This document shows, piece by piece, positions 17,369 through 27,500 of a stretch of DNA of 64,000 nucleotides. Source of the DNA: an uncultured Eubacteriales bacterium (GTDB lineage Bacteria; Bacillota_I; Bacilli_A; RF39; UBA660); the NCBI GenBank assembly GCA_905211265.1, contig CAJMAC010000003.1, positions 1 through 64,000 on the forward strand. The letters are read 5' to 3'. Made by a program: the position numbers and the translations under genes. The notes under the pieces are model-generated. The model had not been told where the DNA came from. It ran no database searches and saw nothing but the letters and a program-made list of their open reading frames with translations. The stretch's first letter is position 1; each line of letters opens with the position of its first letter.

Positions 17369-20300
17369 ATGGCAAAAATAAATACAAATGCTTTGAATGA
17401 CCTTGCCGCATCTCTTGATGAATTTCCAGCAGATGTTAAAGAAGAAATGCAAGATGAAGTACTGGATTATGTTAGCGAGAAAATAGGCGCTAAATATGAA
17501 GAAGTGGTGAATGCTAGTTCAAAAGTAAGTAGTGAATTAATTGAATTGGCTAGTAGCGCAGAAGAAATAGAAAATAGTATAGCCTCTAGTGCAAATGATT
17601 TAGAAAGCGTAGATGGAATACCTGAAATAAGTAGTTCTCCAGTAAGAAGAAGTGAAGAAGAGGATGTATGGAGAGAAGAAAATGATGAATTAAATAAATT
17701 ATATGCTAGAAGAAAAACTGCTGAAGAAAAAGAAAAAATTAAAGAAGAAGCAATAAGAAGACGAGAGAATGACAGTAAATTCCAAGAAGAAGAAAATAAT
17801 AAATTGGTAAAACAATATTTAAAAAATATTGAAGAAAAAGTTGATGATATTGATGAGGAAGAACCATCTTTTTGGCATAAACTTATTTATGGTACCCCAG
17901 AATCAAATAAAACATTGTTAGAAAATGCTGAAATAATAGCCAACGATAATGATGCCATAAAAGAAGAATACTATAATGAACATGGCTATGTAACAGGTGG
18001 TGATTTAGCAGTAGGAGCGATATCCATAGTTGAAGGAGTAGGAATTTTTGCTGAAGACATAGTTAAGGTAGCAGATATAGCTTTAAGTGGCGCAGTAACA
18101 GCATTTGGAGCTTTAATGGCATTAGTAAGTTTGCCTACAAATAAAAATTCTTGGAACGAATTTAAAATATTTACTGAAGATATATGGGATAGAACAGCAA
18201 GTCGTATTTCAAAAGATCATGTGTCATCAGTATTTGATAGTTTTTATAATAATACAGAAGGAGGCCAGAGTCTAAAATCAAACACAGCACATTTTGATAC
18301 AGCAAGAAGTTTTGGGGTAGGTGTAGGGTATGTTGGTGGTGCAGTGCTAACTGGTGGGGCGATTAGTTCCGCGGCTGGTATAGCAGGAGCAACAGCATCT
18401 TTAGCAAGTTCAGGAATAAATGGTGCAGTATATGGATTAGCAAGATTTGGAGGTTCAACTGGAGATGCAGTTCAAAATGGTGCATCAATGGAAGAAGCCC
18501 TTTTGTATGGAGGATTAACCGGTGTTAAAGAGGCGGCAGGAATGTTTATTGGAAGTAGAATAAATGCAGTGACTCCGATAAAAGGAGCATTACCAATGAC
18601 AAAAGGAGCATGGCTTAATAGTGCTACTCATGTTGCATTAGATACTTTGGATGGAGCAACTTCAGCGTTAGCAGATCCGCTAATACAAACGGTAGTACAA
18701 TCTATTTATACTCCAAGTGAAGAAAAACTAAAAGAAATGGGATACAAAGGAACAGCAGAATCATATGGGAATTTATCTTTTGGAGAAAAATATAAAGTTA
18801 ATTTCGAAACAAATGGTGGATGGAATAATGTAATAGGAACAGCAGTATTTAGTGGAACAATGTCAGCTGGCTCTGAAATAATAGGACAGGTAGCAGATAA
18901 TAATGCTTACAAAAAAGGAAAAGAACTTTATAATGAAACAAAAGATATTGAAGGAAAACTAGATGAAGCAATAAAAAATTCAGATGATAACGCCATAAAT
19001 GAATTGATGAATAGACAAAAAGAAATTGATAAAACTTTAAAAAAAGGCAAAGTAGGATATTATTATACTTTAACTTCTTTGGAAGACAATATAGAAAAAA
19101 ATACTTTAACTCCTGAATTAATTAATACTTTTCTTGATAATGATGATGTTGAAAATTTATTTAATAGTTTAACAAATGAGCAAAAGAAGTTACTTACAGA
19201 TGAAATGAGTGGTAAACAGGCTAAGCAATTTATTGACAAAGTTGGAAGTAAAACAAAGAAAGAGTTTTTAAGTCAAAATCCAGAAATTTTTTCAACTCAT
19301 AGTGCAACTGCTGATATTGTTAACGAAGTTCACTATGGCGAGACAATGTCAGATGTGTCACGACATATAAAAGATAGTGGACTTAACGAAAAAGAAGCCC
19401 AAAAATATCTTGATGGTCAAAAATTTGATGATTTAATTCATAAAAGTATAACATCTGATAATGGCAAAGATGAACTTTTATTTGATTACATTATTTCAAA
19501 AATTAAAACCAACCCTGACTCTATTGACGATAATGATTTGCTTGAGTTATTTAAATATCGAGCATATTCTGATACTGTTATCGAAAGTTGTGGATATAGA
19601 TTAAAAGATATTTTTTCTGATATGAGTGATTCAGAAATGAAGAATTTTATTTCTAGTACGACATCAAATTCTTTAATAGAACTATATTCATGTGATGTAA
19701 TTTCAAAAGATACTAAAGGAGAAATAGCCCAATCTTTAATTGGTAAAGCAAGCGAATTAGATAATATTGATTTAGCAAGAACTTTTGCTATTCTCAGTGA
19801 CGAACAATTGCAGCTTAATTTATTACAATTAGATAGTATCCAATCTGATTTAAGTTTAAGAATATATTATGATTATTATGTCAAAAATACTACAAGTCCA
19901 GACGTTAAAAAAGCTTTTTTTAAAAAAGCAGCAAGTTTAGAACCGGTATTAAGTAGTGATTTTATGATGTTTGAAAAATTTACAAAAAATTTAAGTCCTA
20001 GTGATTTACAACTTTTTGAAGAATCTATTTATACAAAAGATTATATCAGATATTTAAATGCTCTTGGCGATTCTGATTCTAAATTTATTTCTTCAAGAAC
20101 TTCAGAAGTAATAAGCAGATTTAAAGATAGTCTATTGGATTTCAATAATGAAGATGGTTTTTGTCTTTTTAATAGTTTATCTACTTCTACTCAAAATGAA
20201 TGTATTAATTATATGAAAGAAAGTATCGATAATAGTGTATCAAATTCTACATTTAAAAATTTTATAAATAGTAATGAATTCAATATTGATGAATTACTTA

Positions 20301-22150
20301 ATTTATATAAAGATGGTTCAAAAATTAATGATAATAATATTGAAGTATTTCTTAAATTATATAAAGATAATCCTTATGTATTAAAAACTTTAGATTTTGA
20401 TATATTATCACCAGAAATAATTAATGGTGGAGATAAATTCTTAGAAATGTTATCTATATATTCAGGAAAAGCAAAACAAATTGTGAAATTACAGCAAACT
20501 AATCCAGAATCTTTATTAAAATTAACAAAATTAGTAAAAGAGTTACCTGTTGACGACTCATTGTCGACCTATCGAAGAAAAATGTATGTTTTATTATCTA
20601 ATACTGATTTATTAAATGAAATAGATATTAATAAATTCAATGTTGATGATGCATATAATTATATTATGACTAATGCTAGAGAGTCAGTACTAATATCTCA
20701 AATGGAGAATATAACTAAACCGAATGATATAATTAGGTTAAAAGAATATTCAGAAGGCTATTCTAAGAACTTTGATGCATATTTAGAAAACTTATATCAA
20801 CAGGCAACTACAACTGATGACAAAAAAAATATATTAATGACAAAAATGTTTGGAATTAGTAAACAGGAATCAGATATTTTGCTTAATTCATATTATAAAA
20901 ACTTATCACTAGAAGAACTAGAAAATGCTAGAAAGTATATCGGAGATGAATCAATTGATTATTTAATAAATCTTTCTACTATTTCTAAAATTGATGATGA
21001 AATAACCCTTGATCAATTATTTAAAGTAGCTTCTGGTGAAAGACAAGATGCAATAAAAGTTGTTTCTGATATGAAAAAAGTTTATGCACAAACATATTTG
21101 GAAAAATTAGGTGATACAAATAGTTCAATTCAAAAATTAATCGGTGAAATTTCTACATCTAAATCACTAGAAGATTTTAGTTTTGATGATTTTTCAGATG
21201 GTATAATTTTAAAAGTAAATGGTAAAGAAATACCCGTTATTGAAGCTCCAGATAAATTTGACTTTTTAATACATAGTACTGGTGCATACAATCCACAAAA
21301 ATTAAATGGTGGTAGTTATTTTGACGCTTGGAACAATAGTGATAGAACAAGTAATAATGGTATATGTTGTTCATATATAACTGAGTCACAAATAGGAATG
21401 GCTAGTTTACGTGATTCTGATGCTGTCTTATATGGCTTTTCTGGCTTTTCTAATGAAGCATTATCTGTTATGGGGCCAGCAGACATATCATCTATGAATG
21501 ATAAGATTGATACAACTTCAAAGAAAACGCCTCTATTCATAACAGCAGATAAAATATCGGAAAACTCTGTTGATAACTATAATGAATTAGTTCTTTATAG
21601 GACAGAATTAAGGGATACTACTAGTGATTTAAAAAATATTCAACCTAACTATGTTTTTGTTTTAGCTGATTGGAATAAAACTTTACAAGAAAATGCTATT
21701 AAGGCTGCAAGTGCCTATGATCCCCCATTACCAATTATTTATTTGAGTAAAGAAAAGGTTATAGATGGAGGCGTCGCTAAGATAGATACCTTACTTGACT
21801 CGTTTAAAACGAATCATAATGTCAATGATTTCGAAGACGCATTAAAATTACATGAGTCTCTTAGGACATCGTTAGGATTAACCAATAATCAAAAAGGTAA
21901 ATTGCCAGAATCTAAAATTACAGATGCAATAAATGATTATTTAATTGGTATAGTTGAACAATCTAAAAATGTTCCTGAAAATAATTTATTATATATTGAG
22001 CAGTTAGAACAATTAAAAAGTGTTATCAAAGATGAAGGAGATAAATTTACATCTTATTATGGTAAATTTATGCATAGTAAATATGACATTGATTCAAGTA
22101 CAATACGTGGTATAGATAGTATAATTTCATATTTGAGAGGTGAAAGTTAA
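17369..22150 (+). CDS. Giant LXG-like polymorphic effector 1, 1593 aa
   Basis: No classical signal peptide. Residues 1-90 form a helical region with ENSIASSA, shared with effector 2 and like WXG/LXG targeting domains. A charged coil follows (about 90-180), then two hydrophobic/Gly-rich stretches (about 212-255 and 312-375, the second starting FDTARSFGVGVGYVGG) that are also matched in effector 2. The long middle (about 520-1270) is helical and repeat-like. The C-terminal region (about 1290-1500; LIHSTGAYN, GICCSYITESQIGMA, LYGFSGFSNEAL, NYVFVLADWNKTL) is compact and unlike effector 2, as expected for a swappable toxin domain; I do not recognise its fold. GAGGTG precedes the ATG. Confidence 0.75.
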   Translation: MAKINTNALNDLAASLDEFPADVKEEMQDEVLDYVSEKIGAKYEEVVNASSKVSSELIELASSAEEIENSIASSANDLESVDGIPEISSSPVRRSEEEDVWREENDELNKLYARRKTAEEKEKIKEEAIRRRENDSKFQEEENNKLVKQYLKNIEEKVDDIDEEEPSFWHKLIYGTPESNKTLLENAEIIANDNDAIKEEYYNEHGYVTGGDLAVGAISIVEGVGIFAEDIVKVADIALSGAVTAFGALMALVSLPTNKNSWNEFKIFTEDIWDRTASRISKDHVSSVFDSFYNNTEGGQSLKSNTAHFDTARSFGVGVGYVGGAVLTGGAISSAAGIAGATASLASSGINGAVYGLARFGGSTGDAVQNGASMEEALLYGGLTGVKEAAGMFIGSRINAVTPIKGALPMTKGAWLNSATHVALDTLDGATSALADPLIQTVVQSIYTPSEEKLKEMGYKGTAESYGNLSFGEKYKVNFETNGGWNNVIGTAVFSGTMSAGSEIIGQVADNNAYKKGKELYNETKDIEGKLDEAIKNSDDNAINELMNRQKEIDKTLKKGKVGYYYTLTSLEDNIEKNTLTPELINTFLDNDDVENLFNSLTNEQKKLLTDEMSGKQAKQFIDKVGSKTKKEFLSQNPEIFSTHSATADIVNEVHYGETMSDVSRHIKDSGLNEKEAQKYLDGQKFDDLIHKSITSDNGKDELLFDYIISKIKTNPDSIDDNDLLELFKYRAYSDTVIESCGYRLKDIFSDMSDSEMKNFISSTTSNSLIELYSCDVISKDTKGEIAQSLIGKASELDNIDLARTFAILSDEQLQLNLLQLDSIQSDLSLRIYYDYYVKNTTSPDVKKAFFKKAASLEPVLSSDFMMFEKFTKNLSPSDLQLFEESIYTKDYIRYLNALGDSDSKFISSRTSEVISRFKDSLLDFNNEDGFCLFNSLSTSTQNECINYMKESIDNSVSNSTFKNFINSNEFNIDELLNLYKDGSKINDNNIEVFLKLYKDNPYVLKTLDFDILSPEIINGGDKFLEMLSIYSGKAKQIVKLQQTNPESLLKLTKLVKELPVDDSLSTYRRKMYVLLSNTDLLNEIDINKFNVDDAYNYIMTNARESVLISQMENITKPNDIIRLKEYSEGYSKNFDAYLENLYQQATTTDDKKNILMTKMFGISKQESDILLNSYYKNLSLEELENARKYIGDESIDYLINLSTISKIDDEITLDQLFKVASGERQDAIKVVSDMKKVYAQTYLEKLGDTNSSIQKLIGEISTSKSLEDFSFDDFSDGIILKVNGKEIPVIEAPDKFDFLIHSTGAYNPQKLNGGSYFDAWNNSDRTSNNGICCSYITESQIGMASLRDSDAVLYGFSGFSNEALSVMGPADISSMNDKIDTTSKKTPLFITADKISENSVDNYNELVLYRTELRDTTSDLKNIQPNYVFVLADWNKTLQENAIKAASAYDPPLPIIYLSKEKVIDGGVAKIDTLLDSFKTNHNVNDFEDALKLHESLRTSLGLTNNQKGKLPESKITDAINDYLIGIVEQSKNVPENNLLYIEQLEQLKSVIKDEGDKFTSYYGKFMHSKYDIDSSTIRGIDSIISYLRGES

Positions 22151-22320
22151 TGAATGATTTAGAGAGAATGAGAAAAAGAAATGAGATAATAAAAAAAGAA
22201 TTAGAAAGAATATTAGGAAAAAAAATAATTTCAGAACAAGAGGAAAAAGAAATAAAAAGAAAAAAGCAAGAATTAATAAGTATAGAGATAAATGAAAATA
22301 TTAAAAAAAGATTAAGGTAA
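22150..22320 (+). CDS. Small charged coiled-coil protein, 56 aa
   Basis: An ORF shorter than most gene-finder cut-offs. ATG 22150 shares its A with the TAA stop of effector 1 (TAATG), so translation is coupled. The product MNDLERMRKRNEIIKKELER... is almost entirely Lys/Glu/Arg/Ile and predicted to be one long helix ending KRLR. It sits in the place where immunity or chaperone genes normally follow a toxin, but it is very small. Coding status rests on the coupling and position. Confidence 0.6.
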   Translation: MNDLERMRKRNEIIKKELERILGKKIISEQEEKEIKRKKQELISIEINENIKKRLR

Positions 22321-22349
22321 ATAAAAATTATTTACGTACTCGGTATTTA

Positions 22350-22377
22350 GAACTTAAATTAATTTTTAAGTTCTTTT
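22350..22377 (+). terminator. Terminator between effector modules 1 and 2
   Basis: GAACTTAAA (22350-22358) pairs with TTTAAGTTC (22365-22373), then T4. Copy of the hairpin at 16966. Confidence 0.8.
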
Positions 22378-22433
22378 GCTTGTTAAATAAGTAAATATAT
22401 GATAAAATTATATTAAAGAAAGTAGGGAATAAA

Positions 22434-22736
22434 ATGAATTTAAATGAAGAATTAAAGAAATATTTACCAATAGGTACAGTAGTATTATTAAAAGGTGGAC
22501 AAAAAAGATTAATGATAACAGGTTTTTGCTCAATACCAAAAGAAGATAAAACAAAAATATATGATTATACAGGATGCTTATATCCTGAAGGTGTATTAAA
22601 TAGTGAAGAAGTAGCGTTATTTAATCATGACCAAATAGAAAAAATATATTTTGTAGGATATAGTGACGAAGAAGAAAAACAATTTAAAGAAAAATTAAAT
22701 AAATTAATAGAAGAGATGAATAATAAAAATAGTTAA
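22434..22736 (+). CDS. DUF4176 family protein, copy 2
   Basis: 100 aa, differing from the 17050 product at about two positions (M to T in the DYxGCLYPEG stretch and K to S in the GYxDEEEKQ stretch). Same ribosome binding site and spacing. Because the helper is nearly invariant while the linked effectors differ strongly in the C-terminus, it probably recognises the shared N-terminal part of the effectors. Confidence 0.8.
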   Translation: MNLNEELKKYLPIGTVVLLKGGQKRLMITGFCSIPKEDKTKIYDYTGCLYPEGVLNSEEVALFNHDQIEKIYFVGYSDEEEKQFKEKLNKLIEEMNNKNS

Positions 22737-22752
22737 TTAGAGGTGTAACTAT

Positions 22753-25700
22753 ATGGCAAAAGCAAATACAAATTTAATGAATGATATTGCAGAGTCTCTT
22801 AAAGATAGTACTAAAAATTTACCAAAAGAAGAAAAAGAAAAAGTAGAAAATGAAGTACTACAAGAAGCTCAGCAAAAAATAGAAAATTTACAAAAGCAGC
22901 TTGAAGAAACTGCTTCAAAAACAAGTACTGAATTAAATAACTATGCTAACAAGATTGAAGAAACTGAAAATAGTATAGCCTCTAGTGCAAGTAAATTAGA
23001 TAGTGTAAGTGAAATACCTAAAATAACCTCTACGATAGATTTAAATGCAAGAAATGAAAAAATTGCAATTAAGCGTGAAGAACGTAAAAATAATAGTACT
23101 TCTAGTACTTCTTCAAATACTAGTAAAACTTCTGATACAAAAACAGTAGAGACAAATGAAATAGTAGATAAATCTAGTACAAATAATATCAAAAATACTA
23201 ATATAACTGCTAAGGAGAAATTTAAAGAACAACAATTAGAAGAAAAAAATTCTAAAAAAAATACTAATACAACAATTTCTCAAAATTTAAAAAATGTTGA
23301 AAAAAGAATTGATGATATTGATAATAAAAATGATTTATCAGGTTTTAGTCATTCATCTGGAAAAACATCTAAACCAAAAGTTATATCAAATGAAGAATTA
23401 GTTGTATGTAGATCTTTATCATTGGCAACATTTTGCGGTTTTATAGGAAGTGGTATTGAAGCGCTTTTTACTGGCAAAAAGTTTGAGGACGTTTTAGTTA
23501 AAAATTTAAACAAAGCTGTTGGTGTTACAAGTAATATAGCAGGGGCAGAATTGTTTGTTTCAGAAGGAGTAGAAACATTAGCTGAAGACATGGTAAAAGG
23601 TGCAATAGTTATATCAGAAAAAAATAATCCATCATCAAATAATAAAAAAGATAATTCTAATATTGAAAGTATTATATCTAATGAATATACTAAATCAAAA
23701 TATAATGATTTTTATACTGATAATATATTTGGTAGTTACGTAAAAAGCAATATAACAAATTTTGATACTAAAAGAAATATAGGAAATGCAGTTGGTTATA
23801 GTTTACCTGCAATTGGTGCTGGATTAGCAACTGGTGGTGTTGCTGCTCCAATGGCAATTGGTGCCTTATCTCAAACTGGTAAAGGGACAACTGAGGCTTT
23901 AAATGAGGGAGCGACATTTGAAGAAGCTTCAACTTATGGCGAGTTACGTGGAGCATTAACAGCATCAACAATATATGCCGGTAAAGCTATAAATACCTTA
24001 AATATATTTGGAAAAGGTAGTGTAGAACAGGTTTTGGCCAATTCTATCAGCCATGTTGCTTTAGATGGCGGACTAAGTGCAGCTTCTTCTTTAACTGATA
24101 CAGGATTGAAAGGAGTATATACTCCAAGAAATAAATTAAATGAATTAGGTTTTGAATCAGAAGAGGAGTGGAATAATGCTCCATATTCAGAAAAATACAA
24201 AACTTTATTTAATCAATCAGGGGGATGGAATACTGTAGGAAAGAACGCTATTAGTGGTATGGCCTTTTCAGCAGTATTCGAAGGAGTATCTGCTGCAAAA
24301 GAAATAAATGATATAAATAAAGCAAGTAATGTTTATACAAAACTTCAAGAAAATAATGTTGCATTAAAAAATGCTATTGAAAATACAGATAATATAGATG
24401 ATGAAATAAGAAGTGCCACAATTGATAGTTTAACTACCGAAAGATCTTCAATTAATGAATCATATAATAGTTTAACTAGCAATCAAAAATATTATTTTGA
24501 ATTAACTGCTACTAAAAATGCAATAAATAATAATTCTTTAAGTAGTAATGGTATTAATACAATTATTAATAGCAATAATGTAAAAAATATTAATGCAGGC
24601 TTATCTAAAGCAGAACAATCAAGTTTAATTAAGCAAATGGATGATAATCAATTATTAAAATTTATGTCTAAATTAGATATTAAAGATGCAAGAAAGTTAG
24701 TTTCAAATAATGCAGATTATTTTTATAATAGACTTTCAAATAATACAAGTAGTACTTGGTCAAATAGTACAAGTTTAATTGAAAGTAAAACAGATTTAAT
24801 GGTAGTAAAAAATACAAGTAATAGTGTAGATAGCAACAATGTTGATATAATAGCAAGAAATAAATTTGAATCAAGAGTAGGGGATATAGAAGCTGATTAT
24901 AATGAGGCAATAGATGGAATTATAGATGAATACTATACTTCATTACGACCTGATGTTGCAGTGCCAAAAGAAAAAAGAGCAATATCAGTAATTCAAAAGA
25001 AATATGGAAATAACTCTGATTATGAAAAAACAATTAATTTATATTATGATGAATTAGATGATAGTGCTAAAAAATTAAGCGATTCATTTCTTGAAACTTA
25101 TACAACTAACTATGATTCTCCAACAGCATTGACATCTTCATTATTAACAAAAACATCTGCTTCAAAACAACAATTAGCAAAAAAAATAGAAGAAATTGAT
25201 TCACTAATCGAAGAATTTAAAACTAAAGCTGGTTATGATATCTTTGGCCCCCACCGTACTAATGTAAAAGTATATAGTGGACTAAAAGAAGATTTTATGG
25301 ATCAATACAAAAAAGTAGAGTCTTTAGAAAATTCAATAAAAACAGCAGATAAAAAATATATTGATTCAGTTGTTGAAAAAGGTAAAGAACTATTAGGGGA
25401 AAGTGATTTTGAAAAACTAGATAAAATATTCCATCCAACAAAAGTAGAACAAGTAACAGAAATTTTAGAAGGCACTGCTATTCCAAGAGGTAAAAAGTTA
25501 ACTACTGAAATAGTAAAAGAGAAAGTTGGTGCAACAAATTCAACTAGTGCTACGTCAAAAATAGGTTTTCAATTCTTTGCAAATAAAAAATCAAGCGGAG
25601 GAATATTATCAAATATATTTAGTAAAAAAGAAAATGCTACCGATACTTTTTTTGGTGATTTTGATAGTAAAGTAGACACATATGGAACTAATCAAGAATT

Positions 25701-26766
25701 TATAAATAATAATGTTAGATATGTTATTAATCCTAGTAACATTCCTTTTTCTAGAAGTGATTTTTATAATTATTTATCAAGTAGATATCCCAATACTTCA
25801 TTAAGTGAATTAAAAAGTGAATGGGATGGTTTATTTACTGGTAAAATTACTGTTACTAATCCTAGTGATATAGTTTCATATCTAGCTTCTAGAAATCAAA
25901 GGTTAGGTAAAACAATAAGCCAGGATATAGATAGAGCAGTCGAAGAATTTGAAAGCATGTCTACAAAATATCAATCAAGTGAATATATTAAACTACAAGA
26001 TTATTTAACTAGCAAAGGTATGACAACAAGTGAATCAACAAACTTACTTACTTTTATGAATACAACCGGTGTATGTTCTTATACTGATATAGTAAATGAA
26101 ATATTAACTAGTTATAGAAATAATCCAAAACTATTCAGAAGTCAATTTGGATATGGATTATATACATATACTGATGGTAAAAAAACATTAAATGGTAATC
26201 AATTACTATTAGATTTATATACTTATGCTAATACTCATTACAAAGGAAAAGATAGCTTTAGACCTTTATTTAGAGAGTCTTCTGATGGATCGTTACATAT
26301 AAATAGTTTAGATACTAGTGAACAAGTTTATTTAGAGAAAGATGATTATAAAATCGTCGAAAATTTCTTAAAATCAAAAGATGAAAGTCTTAGTTATGAA
26401 TATAAAACAAAGATGTATAAACCATCATTAGATCCGGACAAAGTAAAATATAGAATAAAAGAAGCTTTAAAAAATGGTAATGTTGGTATAACTATATATT
26501 CCAAGAGTCAAAATGAAAAATATGCTAATAATAGTAATATTGAATTAGGTGAAGATGGTTCAACGATACTTTATGATCCTACTGGGGAATATCAAGTTGA
26601 TACTGAAAGTTGGGACGAGGGAGACTCCCATGCTATGTTAGTAACAGGATTAACTAATAAAGGAATTATTGTATCATCATGGGGTAAAAAACTTGTTATT
26701 GATTATGAAGATTTAGCAAATAATTTTTATAAATTAAGATATAGCAATATCGGAGGTATAGAATAA
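22753..26766 (+). CDS. LXG-like polymorphic effector 2 with papain-like C-terminus, 1337 aa
   Basis: Shares architecture with effector 1: helical N-terminus with ENSIASSA, Ser/Thr/Asn-rich linker (about 100-200), hydrophobic stretches (about 220-285) and a Gly-rich segment from about 339 (FDTKRNIGNAVGYSLP). The C-terminal 250 residues look like a papain-fold cysteine peptidase: Cys1108 in TTGVCSYTDIVNEI, His1293 in GDSHAMLVTGL, and SSWGKK 15-18 residues later. The last resembles the NSWG motif of papains but with Ser in the Asn place, so activity is uncertain. No signal peptide. GAGGTG precedes the ATG. The protein fits a type VII-secreted toxin; the route is inferred. Confidence 0.78.
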   Translation: MAKANTNLMNDIAESLKDSTKNLPKEEKEKVENEVLQEAQQKIENLQKQLEETASKTSTELNNYANKIEETENSIASSASKLDSVSEIPKITSTIDLNARNEKIAIKREERKNNSTSSTSSNTSKTSDTKTVETNEIVDKSSTNNIKNTNITAKEKFKEQQLEEKNSKKNTNTTISQNLKNVEKRIDDIDNKNDLSGFSHSSGKTSKPKVISNEELVVCRSLSLATFCGFIGSGIEALFTGKKFEDVLVKNLNKAVGVTSNIAGAELFVSEGVETLAEDMVKGAIVISEKNNPSSNNKKDNSNIESIISNEYTKSKYNDFYTDNIFGSYVKSNITNFDTKRNIGNAVGYSLPAIGAGLATGGVAAPMAIGALSQTGKGTTEALNEGATFEEASTYGELRGALTASTIYAGKAINTLNIFGKGSVEQVLANSISHVALDGGLSAASSLTDTGLKGVYTPRNKLNELGFESEEEWNNAPYSEKYKTLFNQSGGWNTVGKNAISGMAFSAVFEGVSAAKEINDINKASNVYTKLQENNVALKNAIENTDNIDDEIRSATIDSLTTERSSINESYNSLTSNQKYYFELTATKNAINNNSLSSNGINTIINSNNVKNINAGLSKAEQSSLIKQMDDNQLLKFMSKLDIKDARKLVSNNADYFYNRLSNNTSSTWSNSTSLIESKTDLMVVKNTSNSVDSNNVDIIARNKFESRVGDIEADYNEAIDGIIDEYYTSLRPDVAVPKEKRAISVIQKKYGNNSDYEKTINLYYDELDDSAKKLSDSFLETYTTNYDSPTALTSSLLTKTSASKQQLAKKIEEIDSLIEEFKTKAGYDIFGPHRTNVKVYSGLKEDFMDQYKKVESLENSIKTADKKYIDSVVEKGKELLGESDFEKLDKIFHPTKVEQVTEILEGTAIPRGKKLTTEIVKEKVGATNSTSATSKIGFQFFANKKSSGGILSNIFSKKENATDTFFGDFDSKVDTYGTNQEFINNNVRYVINPSNIPFSRSDFYNYLSSRYPNTSLSELKSEWDGLFTGKITVTNPSDIVSYLASRNQRLGKTISQDIDRAVEEFESMSTKYQSSEYIKLQDYLTSKGMTTSESTNLLTFMNTTGVCSYTDIVNEILTSYRNNPKLFRSQFGYGLYTYTDGKKTLNGNQLLLDLYTYANTHYKGKDSFRPLFRESSDGSLHINSLDTSEQVYLEKDDYKIVENFLKSKDESLSYEYKTKMYKPSLDPDKVKYRIKEALKNGNVGITIYSKSQNEKYANNSNIELGEDGSTILYDPTGEYQVDTESWDEGDSHAMLVTGLTNKGIIVSSWGKKLVIDYEDLANNFYKLRYSNIGGIE

Positions 26767-27434
26767 TGAAAATAATTGATAAAGATTTATTTAATACAAG
26801 AAAACCCTATAATGATTATTTTGATAATATATCTTTAGATAGTCAACATAATTATTTAAGATTATATAGTATATATAACGATTTATTAATTCAATACTTA
26901 ATAAAAAAATATGATTTAAAAGCATATGATGATATGTTAAAAAAAAGTAATAAAAATTTTATTAATGTAGATACTCTTGATATGGATTTATATCAATATG
27001 CTTCAAGTGAATATTTAAGTTTTCTATATTTAAGAAATAATATTAATTTAGAAAATTTAACTAAAGAAGAAATACAATTTCTAAATAATATAACTAATAC
27101 TTCATTAACTAATGAATATGAAGAATTTATAGAAAATACATATAAAAAAGTAATACTATCTAATAAAGGTTATACTATGTATGGACCAGATAATTCTAAA
27201 TATTTAAAAGATTCTAATTCAATTATCATTGGCTTAAGACATAAAGGAATAGATTTAAATAGTAATAATGAAGAAGAAATAAATACATTTATGAAACAAA
27301 GTAATTATTTAAAATTATTTATCCCAGAATTAGAAAGGCAACTTAATGAAAGAAATAAAGATAAATTTAATGTTATTGAATATAATGATTATAGTATAGT
27401 AAAAAGAAATAATAATAGTCATAAAATATTATAA
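26766..27434 (+). CDS. Hypothetical protein coupled to effector 2 (possible immunity or chaperone)
   Basis: 222 aa, soluble, rich in Asn, Lys, Tyr; no signal peptide or membrane segment. The start overlaps the effector stop (TAATG), so both are made together. I do not recognise a family. Position directly after a toxin-like gene and before the terminator suggests an immunity or secretion-partner role. There is no counterpart after effector 1, consistent with a partner specific for this C-terminus. Confidence 0.7.
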   Translation: MKIIDKDLFNTRKPYNDYFDNISLDSQHNYLRLYSIYNDLLIQYLIKKYDLKAYDDMLKKSNKNFINVDTLDMDLYQYASSEYLSFLYLRNNINLENLTKEEIQFLNNITNTSLTNEYEEFIENTYKKVILSNKGYTMYGPDNSKYLKDSNSIIIGLRHKGIDLNSNNEEEINTFMKQSNYLKLFIPELERQLNERNKDKFNVIEYNDYSIVKRNNNSHKIL

Positions 27435-27470
27435 TAATTATAAATTAGATAAAATATTTAATAACTAAAT

Positions 27471-27500
27471 AAATACAGGAATTAACCTGTATTTTTATTT
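27471..27500 (+). terminator. Rho-independent terminator after effector module 2
   Basis: AAATACAGG (27471-27479) pairs with CCTGTATTT (27486-27494), 6-nt loop, T-rich tail. Confidence 0.85.

Larger units (their letters stand above)
22350..22746 (+). repeat. Direct repeat copy 2: terminator, promoter and DUF4176 gene
   Basis: Second copy of the segment at 16966-17362, with a few substitutions (for example ACTTGTTTAATAAG versus GCTTGTTAAATAAG). Near identity including non-coding parts implies recent duplication or gene conversion. Confidence 0.9.

Noticed and set aside
23768..24910. Minus-strand ORFs inside effector 2
   Set aside because: Low-complexity Leu/Gln/Tyr-rich translations opposite Asn/Ser-rich coding sequence; shadows of the real gene.
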